A DNA stretch of 64,000 bases from Enoplolaimus lenunculus. Lineage: Eukaryota; Nematoda; Enoplea; Enoplida; Thoracostomopsidae. This document shows positions 31,444 through 43,300 of the stretch, piece by piece. The first letter of the stretch is position 1. Each line of letters begins with the position of its first letter. Made by a program: the position numbers and the translations under genes. Location of the stretch: NCBI GenBank assembly GCA_030248215.1, contig JASANG010003685.1:1-64000 (forward strand), in the 5' to 3' direction. The notes beneath the pieces were generated by a model. That model saw only the letters and a list, made by a program, of their open reading frames with translations, made no database searches and was not told the origin of the DNA.

Positions 31444-31725
31444 TTGGAGCTGTTTAACTTTGGTCGTTATTCCAATCATAGTTTGACAGTCAGAAAACGT
31501 TTCATAATTCAGTATGATATTGAAGACAATTGTTTTCTATTACGTGTTGGTGGATACTTTCATAAGCTCTGTCCGAAACAGTTTCATTCGTTTTATGGAA
31601 AAACATTTCCTGTCCTAGTTTTTTTAATCAAAAGTAATTCAAAATTGAATTATAGTAAGTTTGGTGTGTTAAACCGATCATCCAACGCAAAATATGACGC
31701 AATTCAACTCAGCGCTTCGATTTTA
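31444..31725 (+). other. Unassigned open frame cut by a foldback element
   Basis: About 94 residues are open from ATG-like 31,444 (FGRYSNHSLTVRKRFIIQYD, ...FHKLCPKQFHSFYGKTFPVL) before running into the foldback at 31,726. Composition is protein-like rather than repeat-like, but I recognise no family and there is no splice evidence. It could be a relic of a transposon or host exon. Confidence 0.2.
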
Positions 31726-31926
31726 CAAAAAATGGTGAGTCAAATTGACTCTCTCCGAAATAAGCTCTACGGGACTACACAAACTGAGTCAAATTCGACT
31801 CCGCCAGAGTCAAATGTGCGGCTCAGTGAGTCGAATTTGACTCTGGCGGAGTCGAATTTGACTCAGTTTGTGTAGTCCCGTAGAGCCTATTTCGGAGAGA
31901 GTCAATTTGACTCACCGTTTTTTGCA
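31726..31926. mobile_element. Foldback/MITE with ~90-bp arms (CACTGCAAAAAA family)
   Basis: Two nearly identical inverted arms, CAAAAAATGGTGAGTCAAAT... and its complement ...ATTTGACTCACCGTTTTTTG, meet around GTGCGGCTCAGTGAG. GAGTC/GACTC words recur through both arms. TA lies outside the right end (CAGTGTA). A one-armed relative is at 6,462-6,536. Confidence 0.9.
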
Positions 31927-32721
31927 GTGTATAATCGAACCGCACATTCCAACTTTTAAGACAAAATCGAACAGTTCCTTTCTTTCCAGACCTAAGGATC
32001 TCTTAATGTTTTGTTCAAATATATCGATTAAGCTGTGTAAAAAATGTTTCCATCCAATTCTTTAAATTCAGACATTATACGTTCACTATTCGTTTCCGTT
32101 TGCTGCATTTTCAGTATTCGTTTGCGCTCGACGCACTTAAATATAAAATAAAATAAACCAAATAAAACCTAAAATTGGAAACAGTTTTATCTATATGTGG
32201 TTTTTTGCCACTGTGCGAACTGAATGTTGTTTAAAAAGGCTGTGTTGCGTCATATTTTTGATTTCTAAAAATTCAATTGTATTTTTGTAGAATTTTTTCA
32301 AAATACAGCAGCGCTACGGTGAATGTTATTTTGCCCGTGTGTCATCACTTCATTTACAGTCAGTTGATGTTTCTCAATTCAACGTAATGTTGCTTTTGTA
32401 CGGTATGCATTGGTTTGTTTGCTTTTACAGTTTTGAATTCGTTCATGCTTTGATCTGTTTGTAGTACTTTGATATATTCAACGTTTTTAATTTAAATTCT
32501 GAACGGAGTAAATTTGAAAAGTAACTCAATGTTTTCGTACTGAGACTTACATTACTGATTTTACAATATTCTTAAAATGAAGATTTTAGGACCGTAGCCA
32601 GCACAAAGACCTTAAACAATCACAGTGTTCTGTCTATATGAATAGTAGAAAAAGAACAAATTTTATCTTTACAAAACTCGCGAACGAAGCGAGCGAAAAA
32701 TTCGGCACTGTTTTGTTTTCC
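31927..32721. other. Intergenic, no gene seen
   Basis: No motif-bearing frame. A run of AAATAAAATAAAATAAACC-type sequence lies at about 32,140-32,165. Confidence 0.4.
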
Positions 32722-32901
32722 GGCCCATGTTACTTTTATTACCGTCCCGGTTTGTGGTGGGGCTGTAAAAGAGTAGGTTTACATTCTAGACTACATTTTT
32801 TACTTAGGTTTACGCTTAGGTTTAGGAACACCGCTTTTGCAACACTTAGGCTTAGGCTTAGGAATACGCTTAATCTACTGTTACTGTTCTAAACACTGGC
32901 C
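32722..32901. mobile_element. TTAGGC-core TIR element, reverse orientation, copy I
   Basis: Starts GGCCCATGTTACTTTTATTAC, has GGCTTAGGCTTAGGAATACG and TTAGGTTTACGCTTAGG inside, and ends ACTGGCC. About 180 bp, the opposite orientation to copies A-C. Confidence 0.65.
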
Positions 32902-34375
32902 TGTATTCCAATAAAGAAGTTTAATAGTTTTATGCGGCTTCGGAATCGTAATTGTTTGATGTTTTGGTTCGTATATTGGGGCGTGTTCCTTAGTCTCTGG
33001 TTCCCCTTGGCTACGCGCCTGAGACTAACTCTGATTGGTTTATAAATTCATAATAATATACGGAATCTCGGATGGTCTGAACTCTCAAGTTAAAAATGAG
33101 GCGGAAGTTCGGTTGCATTTTGCGTCTTAAAAATCTACAATCCGCTACTCAAAGGTACATAACAAGCGAAGCTGATACAGTTTTCGTCGTTTAGTTTTTA
33201 AGTAGGGCTTATCAATTTTCGTATATATTATGTAATTTTAACAGTAGTAGCTGCTTCAAGATTGTTTCGTTTTATATCGTATTATAGTTAACCTTTATTG
33301 TTGTTGGGTTGGTTTTTTAGGTATCATTTCTAAATACTTACAAACACTTTTGCTAGCGAAACACTGCAACTTCTGTCTGGTTTATAAAAGAGAGCCCGTC
33401 CTGGAGTCAATTTGTTAACTACTGGGGAAGGTTTATCTGGGTGTTGGTTATATACATTTCAACTACAGATTGTTTCTTCGGTTTGGTAAATTTTGAAAGT
33501 TAGTACAAGGTTCTTTTGAACAACTTACAGTGCAGATGTGTTCAGCGAAGATAACGAGGTCTACGTATGGCAACCTTACCTGCGTCTAGATGAATATTTT
33601 GTACTTGTATTTTTAAAAACTCAAATCTTGAGGCATAATTAATAAATAAAAATTAATGGTTTTGGAATTACGCCTTTGCAAAATTTACGGAAAATGGACT
33701 CGCTTGCAAAGACTTGATTTAAGTCGATCTGTGGCTTAAGTGGATTTCGGACGTTAAGCCAAGCAAGAAATCTAATTTTGAAGGTCGAAATTTTATAATT
33801 GGCAGTCTTCTTTATGTCAATTGTCTCATTGTAAACTTGTTGGTGCTGGCAGGCCAAAATAGCACAGACTTATCCAACAATGTATCATTTGGTTTAAATT
33901 AAAATGCCTATGAAATTACCGTTCAAATCAAAGCTACAAATCTTAACAGATCATGGTTTTAACTGTAGAAACCTGCCTAAGTATGTTTTTGCAAAACAGT
34001 CATGACTCTATTTTGTTTTAGCTATTCAAATAGACTGACATACTTTACATTAATTCAGCAAACGCTACAGCCATTAATCACAAACTCAAGTCTCATTTAT
34101 ATGAACGTAGTGGTTTTATAGATAAATTTGTTTCTATCCGAAAATCAGTCATGAGTATTAAAGGATTCGCTGTCAAAAAGGTTAGTACTGCAACAAAAAG
34201 TTAAAATCGTAAACAGTCAATATGTCACAATTCCTTGGGGTTCGTATTTTCTTGAAATAATTAGAAAAATGTCTTATTGTGATTTTTTCTGATTTAACTT
34301 GAATTTTAAACAGTTGCAAAAATTTCATAGGATAATCACTTTGCTAGTACGTTAAACTATATTGGCGTTAATTGT
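32902..34375. other. Intergenic, no gene seen
   Basis: No exon, RNA or bounded repeat recognised across about 1.5 kb; the minus frame at 33,639-33,857 has no family features. Confidence 0.4.
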
Positions 34376-34994
34376 TATAGTTATGTGTAGCAGAGTGAAC
34401 CAAAAGCATAAGATATATTTCTAACAATCATGACGCAAGGAATGCTATAGAGAGATATATTTTCCGAAATTTTTAAAGAATGCACACTTACAGAGTTAAA
34501 ATTCCATTTGCTTTCAACTCTTACTCATAAAAACTTATAAAGTTATTTAATTGAACCATTTATGGTGAGAAGGTCACGTGCGAGTCTAGCCAGTCATATC
34601 TAGTTAATCAATTTCTACCAAGACGAAGATGTGAAGTAGCAAATATTGAGAATCTAAGTACTCTCTGTTTTTTTGCATTTACTAACTGAACTGCAAATTG
34701 AGCACCGAAAGCGCATTACATGATGTTAAAAACAGCCATCATTTTGAAATATTAGAATTTGGGAGAATGCTGCTTCAAGTAATCGTCAGTCATGCACCAC
34801 TTTTTTGCCATGCTCCTGTTTTCATAAAATTCAGTCCAAGCACTAAAAGGTGGCGTGTTGTCATACCTCTTGCTGCATGTCAATCTAGGTAGGTATTTTG
34901 GTAAACGTGGTGTAGCTTGTGTATGTGCAGAGTGTGTAATGTTAAAACACATACATACTCGTGCACATATACCACCTGGGGAAATTATTATATC

Positions 34995-35067
34995 GGCCGC
35001 GTGGTGTAATGGGTAGCGCGCTTGACTCGCGAGCGATAGATCCGAGGTTCGATTCCCGGCGTGGCCA
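34995..35067 (+). repeat. tRNA-like module, unit 1
   Basis: 73 nt with a good acceptor stem (GGCCGCG / CGTGGCC, one G-U), A-box TGGTGTAATGG and perfect B-box GGTTCGATTCC. The anticodon stem (CTTGA / GCGAT) and two T-stem pairs are broken, so it is a pseudo-tRNA or SINE head. The loop CTCGCGA places CGC at the anticodon. Confidence 0.6.
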
Positions 35068-35835
35068 TATCTTTCGGAGAAATTTAGGGTAAAGCTGTGT
35101 ATATTCGCAGTACTCCGGAGGAAGGGGTCGTCCCGACCGTGCAGTTCTGACAAGTATGATCGGGACTTTAAGCGCTTTTTAAGCAACTGGAAAAGCAGGC
35201 ATACAATGGTGGCTCGTATAGTTATGTGTAGCAGAGTGAACCAAAAGCATAAGATATATTTCTAACAATCATGACGCAAGGAATGCTATAGAGAGATATA
35301 TTTTTCCGAAATGTTTAAAGAATGCACACTTACAGAGTTAAAATTCCATTTGCTTTCAACTCTTACTCATAAAAACTTTAAAGTTATTTAATTGAACCAT
35401 TTATGGTGAGAAGGTCACGTGCGAGTCTAGCCAGTCATATCTAGTTAATCAATTTCTACCAAGACGAAGATGTGAAGTAGCAAATATTGAGAATCTAAGT
35501 ACTCTCTGTTTTTTTGCATTTACTAACTGAACTGCAAATTGAGCACCGAAAGCGCATTACATGATGTTAAAAACAGCCATCATTTTGAAATATTAGAATT
35601 TGGGAGAATGCTGCTTCAAGTAATCGTCAGTCATGCACCACTTTTTTGCCGTGCTCCTGTTTTCATAAAATTCAGTCCAAGCACTAAAAGGTGGCGTGTT
35701 GTCATACCTCTTGCTGCATGTCAATCTAGGTAGGTATTTTGGTATACGTGGTGCAGCTTGTGTATGTGCAGAGTGTGTAATGTTAAAACACATACATACT
35801 CGTGCACATATACCACCTGGGGAAATTATTATATC

Positions 35836-35908
35836 GGCCGCGTGGTGTAATGGGTAGCGCGCTTGACTCGCGAGCGATAGATCCGAGGTTCGATTCCCGG
35901 CGTGGCCA
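35836..35908 (+). repeat. tRNA-like module, unit 2
   Basis: Identical in sequence and defects to 34,995-35,067, as expected from the tandem duplication. Confidence 0.6.
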
Positions 35909-36034
35909 TATCTTTCGGAGAAATTTAGGGTAAAGCTGTGTATATTCGCAGTACTCCGGAGGAAGGGGTCGTCCCGACCGTGCAGTTCTGACAAGTATGA
36001 TCGGGACTTCAAGCGCTTTTTAAGCAACTGGAAA

Positions 36035-36103
36035 AGCAGGCATACAATGGTGGCTCGAACTCTCGGTCTACGCATCTTTGAACGGAAGCTCTACTACTGC
36101 GCG
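36035..36103 (-). repeat. tRNA-like fragment at the duplication edge
   Basis: On the minus strand AGTAGTAGAGC resembles an A-box and GAGTTCGAGCC a B-box. It is cut on its 5' side at GCGC/GTCAG where the next inverted SINE-like copy begins, and is itself truncated in unit 1 of the duplication. Confidence 0.45.
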
Positions 36104-36790
36104 TCAGAACTGCACGATCGGGGCGTCCCTTTCCTCTGAAGTACTCCGAATACACGTGGTTGTTCTGCTTAATATCTCCGAAAGATATGGCCACGCAGGG
36201 AATCGAACCTCGGACCTCTTGCTCACGAGTCAAGCGCGCTACCCATTACACCACGCGGCCGATATCATAATTCTCCCCAGTACAATATGTACACGTGTAT
36301 GTATGTGTCTTACATTACACACACTATGCACATTCACGTGCTACGCCATGTATACCAACACTGCGATATGCAGCCTGCCTCTTCAAGTGCTTGTATGGTC
36401 GACCATATATCGACCGTATGCTGCCGGTTAGCATACAAAACAACGTGCATTGCATATGTTGCATATGCTCCAGGAAAAGCATATCTGACGCGCCCCAATT
36501 TTCAACGAGGTCGTCCCTTGACCGTCCGTCTCATTTCGACTGGATACGGCATGGAAAGCTCGGCGACTTACCGTTGTGCTTACGGCGTAGTCCTTATGTT
36601 AGTGTACGTATGAGCCGAGACAACAGTACGTAGCATGTCTCACCACCGCACGCACAGTTGATGTTATGGCGAGCATACACATATTTGACTTAATTATTAA
36701 CAATACCCTTCCTTGATTGTCTGTCCTATTTTCAATTGAATAGCGTGTTCATAGTGCGGCAATTTACCACTGCGTCCAGAAAGTAGCTTT
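36104..36790 (-). repeat. Inverted tRNA-derived repeat, body similar to family 2
   Basis: The segment 36,104-36,310 is an inverted relative of 34,930-35,190. Beyond it, CGACCGTATGCTGCCGG, GCATATGTTGCATATGC, CTTGACCGTCC and CTTACGGCGTAGTCC match the family 2 body at 10,900-11,300 and 21,960-22,430. The frames at 36,287-36,633 are by-products. Confidence 0.6.
36188..36260 (-). tRNA. tRNA-like, Thr(CGU)-type; possible gene or SINE head
   Basis: 73 nt on the minus strand. Acceptor GGCCGCG/CGTGGCC pairs fully with one G-U. The D stem is GTGT/GCGC (two wobbles). The anticodon arm CTTGA-CTCGTGA-GCAAG has one mismatch, with CGT at 34-36. The T arm has one mismatch, with loop TTCGATT. A- and B-boxes are intact. 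No CCA encoded. It is far better preserved than the inverted relatives at 34,995 and 35,836, whose downstream body (ATATCTTTCGGAGA... GCAGTTCTGAC) it shares. That sharing argues for a SINE, but a functional tRNA is not excluded. Confidence 0.45.
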
Positions 36791-37107
36791 GTATCAGGCT
36801 AGGAAAAAACAATCGGGATATCAGACATGTTTATCCAGCAGCTGGAAACTCGCGCATACGCATGTTGACACGTGCTTAGGCAGTACGCCAGGTAGTCCTC
36901 TTCTCCAACAATTTTTTGGCCGATGTGCTGGCAAGTATTGCTTTCGGCAAACATGCATACTACGTAGTTCGTACTAGCATTGTAATGTATATAGTGTTTG
37001 ATTTCCTGTATTGTCTACTTTTAGGTATATATTAGTTTTCGCTGTATAATAAGTTACCTAACACTCTTAAAACATTGTGTAGGTCATACTATCTTTTTTG
37101 TTTATAG

Positions 37108-37320
37108 AATGGCAGCATAGAAGGCGTAGCAACAACTACATCTTCATGTTTTAATATCAGATCGAAATCTCTTCCACGGGATACATATTATGTAAAAACC
37201 AAGACCAAACGTCTCATTAAACCGAATTCAGTGACAATGAATGCAGTACCTGCTCCTGCTCAAATCTTTCCTCCTCGACCGGCGGAGGAAACAGTGGAAG
37301 CTCAGTTTGCTGAGTTATTG
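37108..37320 (+). CDS. FMNL: FMNL exon 1 seen
   Basis: Open from a TTTATAG acceptor: [20 protein letters not shown] ... [28 protein letters not shown]. The [14 protein letters not shown] part corresponds to the FMNL N-terminal EELDRRFEELL segment. The 41 codons before the ATG at 37,237 are also open, so either an upstream exon joins here or this is a (possibly trans-spliced) 5' UTR. Confidence 0.8.
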
Positions 37321-40300
37321 GTAAGTCAATTACATGACTTAGTGTATTTGTATTTAACTGATCCAGCACAGCGCATGGCGACACGCTCCGACCAGAAATT
37401 ACAATACGGCTTTTTATCAGTGCTCATGGTGTGAGCACCGATCTCATACCCTTATTGTTCTAAACATCGAAAACTGTGTGACTTTTTTTCATCTGAATCC
37501 AGAAATCGGGTATTAGCATCCTGGAATTTGTTCTGAGGAGTGGGTGGTCTAGTTTAAAAATCGAGGCCGAGCCTGATACTAAAAATCTCGGCCTAAGTTG
37601 TTTTTGAGCCGCAACTGAATAAGGCTTGTTAGTTTGGTTTTATATGTAGTGTAAGAATTAAGGATAAATTGCTCGTCAGTTTCAGTCGGAAAGAATATAT
37701 TTATTTAAACTTACCCCGAGACCAAGATTATCATTCCTGTTAATTTAACCAAGTTACGCCAACAGACAGCCAAACTTTCTATTAAGCTGCGATTCGATAC
37801 AATTACACGCTAATTGTTAGGTGTTTTCAATTTTTGTTGAAACCGGACGTTCACTAGATTATTGTTCAGTTTGCTCATTACAGTATTTACAGGGATGCGC
37901 CGAGAGAACTTTTCCGGTTTTTCTTTTTAATTATCCACATTTAACAATTTATGTCAGAAGCATTATCGTTTTTCAGTTTCTTTGTGACGCAGCACTAAAA
38001 ATAGGTATATGTAAAACAGTCAGTTTTATGTCAACTGATGTAACTCGTGCAGGCATTTCAACTCAGTTGAACTCTAAATTCGGCGTTAATCCTTAGCGGA
38101 CTAATACAACCAAGACAAACCAGAATCTAAGTACGATCAGCCCCATTTAATGCATTTCAACTTTTGAAAATCTTATTTTCTCTGATTTTGTATGAAGCAC
38201 CGGTTGGCTCCTTCCCTACACCCTATGGGTTCTGCCTCGTGACAATTCTAATATGGCATTTGCAAGCGTTTGTCGTTTTAGAAGCAAATGGATTTGCCTC
38301 CAGACAAAGCTCGAGTTCTGCGTAATTATGACTTGCAGAAAAAATGGGAAATTGTCTGCGATCAGGTAAGCGCCTTGGTTGATTTCTTGAAATATTTTAT
38401 TTTCTTGCCAGTTGAATTGAATTACAATTGAATTGCTCAGGCTAAACATACAAAAGTCCTCGCCGTTCGTTGAACGTTGTCGGTGAGAAATACGTTTTAT
38501 TGTAGGTGAGAAATACGTTTTATTATAGGTAACGGACAGTACATTGCGCCGAATGTGCTAAAGGAATGTAAACCTTTTTAGGTATAATGTTTTATCAATG
38601 TGTATTTTGTTTCCAGAACAAAGTAACTGATATGGGATCGCCAAGAATGTATCTGGATAAATTGCGTATGTTTCTCGACCCGAAGATGACCAAAAAGGTA
38701 ATAATGACTACAGAATAACCCACGCTTGTATATTTTGTTTTAAGGATTTTTTGTGCCTATCGTCCTGCAAAATGATTCGAAAAAGTGTTAGTGAGTACGT
38801 TCATATTTAAAGATTGTTGATTATGTTTGTTGTACTTTATATTTCGTCACGAGGTTACTTCGGAGATATGCACCAAAGCCATGTTTCTGGAGTTTCAAAT
38901 TGAAATCATTTGAGAGATTGTGTTAAACATGGATTTATGCCAAATCGTCGCTTATGTAAATAAATTTTGTACTAGGATTTCTAAAAATTATTGCTTTGAA
39001 CCTTAGTTTGAAAGTGTGTTTGAAAACGCTAGATCAGTGAACAGTCGTTAAGTTTTTAAATGGGAGATGGCGCGACAATTTTTGATTTGTGTGAATAAAT
39101 TCGTGTCTTGTGGCTTATTTGTTTTCTAAATCATCTTTTTATGTAGATAAATGCAGTACGTATAACGCTGTATGTGTCGGTATTCGTCGGCCACGGTGGC
39201 AACAAAGTTCGGATTCTACCAAAATTTATTGTTCGGATTTGGATTCGGCCAATATTTGCTGTTCGGATTCAGATTCTGATTCGGTTGTAAAAAACCCGAA
39301 TCCAAAAGCCGAATCCCACAATGTTGTGCAATATGTTTTTTCGCTTCAGGTCACAAGTATTAGACACGAAATATATTAATGTTTAGTGGAAGATTCGGAT
39401 TCGGATTTTGCAAATTAGCAATGGTTTACCTTTCAGATTCGGTTTCTGTCAAATCGTGGAATCGGTGCCACCCTGTTTTGATTTGTGTGAATAAATGCGT
39501 TCTTGTTGCATATTTGTTTTTTCTACATCATGGTTTTACGTAGATAAATGCGGTACGTATAACGTTTAGTTTTTCTTAGATTAGCAGTGCTTTCAAATTA
39601 TATATTGTGCTTCGAACCACAGTGGCTAATATAGTGAACAGTAAAGTTCACATTGGTGGGAATCGGAAGATAATTTTACCGGAATTTCAGACGTATTCAT
39701 AATTCCGTTTGAAATTGAGTCCTGTTGCTCTTCGGATTCGTAGTTGGAAATAAATAATTGAGTGCAGTAGCTGTTCCATTAACGATCAGGTGCAAATTGA
39801 CGCAAGCATAGTCTGTGAAGCATAGAATATTAATACATTTACCAACTAAGTTGTTTGGGAACATATATGAAGAAAAAATGCCTTGCGCGACTTCAAACCT
39901 TCCAGCAGGCTCGGAGAAAACTCATCTTGCTAGGGGGGACTAGGTAATTTTACAAGGGAATATAAGGTTTGATGACTCAAGGGTGCCATTTTAGGCGAGC
40001 TAAACCTTCCCTGTCCTACTATCGTCTGTTGCTCCGAGTTCCAGACAGATTATTGTTTCATTGTTTTGTTATTTTTCACCAGTATACCTAATACCTATCG
40101 CGACACAGTTATGTTAATAAAATGTATAATGTATTTCCGTGCACGCATACGTGTTACAAACGTTTATGTACTGTGCGTCACTTTATAATGTTTTTTTCGT
40201 TCAGACACCATATTTTATGAGCTGTCATAATCGTGCCCGTTGGTTGTTTACGAAAAATCTTTACAGGTGTGTAAAACGCGAAAATAACAAAGCTTTTCAA

Positions 40301-43300
40301 GGGCTGAAGTGCTCTTTGCTTTAAACAACAACAAAACGGCGGAGGGATGCTGCCAATCGTTAGCTTTGGTTGAATGTATATTTGTGAGAGGGATATATTA
40401 TGCGTAATGTAAAACGGCACGTAAATTTTGGACTATAGTTGGAAGACAGTTATACGTATTTGTTATGGGTATTCTGTCTGAATTCGTTTTTTAGAAACGA
40501 TAGAAATTTAATTGGAAATGCCGAAAATGGCTAATTTGTAATGGAAGATATAGCCGCAGGAATAAAAAGGGATGGGGCGTGTGGACGCATTTCCCAAACT
40601 CATCAAAACTTGTGGTATCGCTGCGCATTTTTTGAGTCGGAATATCGTCCAGATTCAGTCATGAAACTTGTTTTCTGCGACATTGAATCGCCGCTGCAAA
40701 CACAAAACTACGTACGTCTGATTGATAGCTTGGTTTGCTGGCAGAGTTAGATCCTCAAATAAGGGTCACTACAAAGCTCAAATTTTGCATTGTGATATGT
40801 GTAACCTTTACCTTTCTCCTATGAATATTTACTGCGTCAGATGGGATTAAATTTCAAGCTAAGACTCAAATCTCGATAGTCTCGGATTTGTAATGCTTTT
40901 ATATGTCATGTGGATAATTTGAACTGCGCGTGTATATACGTACGTGTAATAATTGTGAAACAAGGAGCACTGTGCCATTATACATTTTTCCAGTATATAA
41001 CACTTATACCCTCCATTGAACAAGTTAGTTACTGTGTGATTGTAATCTTTTGGTTTTAAAAAACACTGAGAAATATATATATACCAGGGTTAATTGGTAC
41101 TTTTCCACAATAGATATCTGGCCAACTTATAATACCGGAACCGGATGTCGTTTTGTGACGAAGCGCGCAACCGGGTATCTGGTCGCACCGGGGGTAAAAA
41201 CATTATTAAACTGTGTTGGCGTTTGGCAGTTATTTCTAAATTACGACAGGGGTAGAGTATAGAAGCCCGTCGTAGCCAGCCCAGCATGTTCTGGAGTCTC
41301 CCTGGTGGTGATACGGGTGGTAAGTAAGTACACAGTACAAAGTGAAAGTCCCACACTTTAGGTTTGCTCCCAAGTTGATGCTTCCGCTTTTTCAGAGTGC
41401 GGGTCGCCATATAATCTCTGTGTAATATACGTACTCAGTTTGGTTGATGCTTCCGCTTTTTCAGAGTGCGGGTCGCCATATAATCTCTGTGTAATATACG
41501 TACTCAGTTTGGTTGATGCTACTGCCTTTTTAAGAGTGCGGGTCGTCATATAATCTCAGTGTACTATACACAATTTGGTTGATGCTTCCACTTTTTTCAT
41601 AACGAGGGGACTTATAAAGCTCTAATATATGCAACTTAAAATTTTTATAACGAGTTAAAAAATTTAGGTAATAATGCAAGTGAAGTACACCACTTATTCG
41701 AACATATATGTCAGAAATGCATTTAAATCGTGCCAGAAGTCAGTATGAAACGTGTAAATATTCCCGAAGGGTAAATTTGGGTAAATCACCCAGCCAATAC
41801 GGTTCAGATGCCCCCAGGTTCCGCCTGAGTAAAGCCCCCTCCCAACCAAAAATGGAGGCCAGATGTTGGGGAACAAAAATTCGAAATGGTGAATACGACG
41901 ATTTCACAGCATTAACAAGCGGGATTAACGCTTTCACTTCCTGATGGTGGCATAGTTTTTTCTTTACTGTTGGCTGAACACCTTACCTGTCATCTGTCTG
42001 TGGGCGCGAACGCACCCGTGTATACGGTTATTATAATCTACATGGCGAGCAATAGATACATCGCAACGGCGGATCCGGAACTTTGTAACCGGTGGCGCGA
42101 CATTTAAATAGTGGATACAACTGCACGAGCGAAGCGAGTTGTGAACCAAACCTTGTGTGTTGCCCCCGTTGGATCGACCCGAAATCACAAACACACAGAG
42201 AATTTTATATCCGTTCATATGAGGTGGTGGGTAGGTAGTTGTTTGAAATTTTTGTTTTTATAATAAAACTCAATATTTATAAACGTATTAAATGTGCTGT
42301 TTAGAAACTTGTATGTTACCGCCTGTTAACGTCTCACAGAATGTAAAAGCAATTAATATGGGTTCGTACTTCAGAAAATGCAATGACATATAATTCATCA
42401 AAACTTAGGTTATACTAAATACAAATACTAGTTCAGATTGGTAGATAAGCTTATCAGGTTTTGCGGAATAATCGGTATTCGGTGGTGTTTGGTTTTTGTT
42501 GAATATATGTACGTAAACGAAACCTCTGCCGTAGTATATACGTATAATTACTGAACTGAAGCGCTGACGTATATGTAGCGTGTATAAGCTGAGTGGTTTA
42601 GTTGGTTGAACTTGTTTGTTGGGCAGGTATATATGTATATTTTACAGCGGGCATCACGTAGCTAGGGCTTCAAATCGGTAGGAGTCTTGGGTCGCAAAGA
42701 GCGAAACAGTCCGGTGTTGGTGCGGCCATCAATCCAGTATTTTCGGCCAGTGCTGAACATTGTTAATCAGGACACAAAATGTTGAGTTGATCGTTTTAGG
42801 ATTGGGAGAAGTATAGAATTCCAGACCATTGTCTTATCTACCCGCCTGCATGAGTGCAGGATTTCTGGTTCGGTATGCATAAAACGTTCGTTTGACATGG
42901 TTAGCTTAATTGTAATATGTAGTCAACATATAATAACGTATGCGAGTAGCGTTTGAATTGCTGGTATATACATACCAGTAGTACTGACGGTCCCAAGATT
43001 GTTCCAGTGGGGTCTTCATGTTTTTGAAAATTACGTGTGAATTTTTAATTTTTCGACGTTTGGTTGTCAAAATTAGCTGTATACAAAACATTTCAAGAAG
43101 GGGCCGCCAACCGCATGTGACCTTATCTGCCCTACCCTGCCCTGCCCTGCCCTAAACACTTATTGAGTAGTAAGTTAGTAATCAGGTGGGCTTATATCTA
43201 CAGCGGGATGTAGAAAAATGTCTTGTTTCTACACTGCTTCAAATCTGTTGCGTAAATGTCTGTATCAGAGTACGATTTCAAGTCAAAACACGGTATAGTT

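Larger units (their letters stand above)
34376..36057. repeat. Young 841-bp tandem duplication (two units)
   Basis: 34,376-35,216 and 35,217-36,057 are direct repeats at a constant offset of 841 bp. I count about eight substitutions or 1-nt indels between them (roughly 99% identity). Each unit carries the same tRNA-like module and the same pair of overlapping frames, so those frames are duplicates, not independent genes. The junction falls within a second tRNA-like segment (GGTGGCTCG / TATAG), which is complete only after unit 2. Confidence 0.95.

Noticed and set aside
34698-36075. Repeated frames on both strands (64, 144 and 160 residues)
   Set aside because: They are the same sequence twice because of the 841-bp duplication and run through tRNA-like modules; not genes.
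41694-41944. Overlapping frames on both strands (60-78 residues)
   Set aside because: Mirror frames without a recognised motif; no splice context with the host formin.
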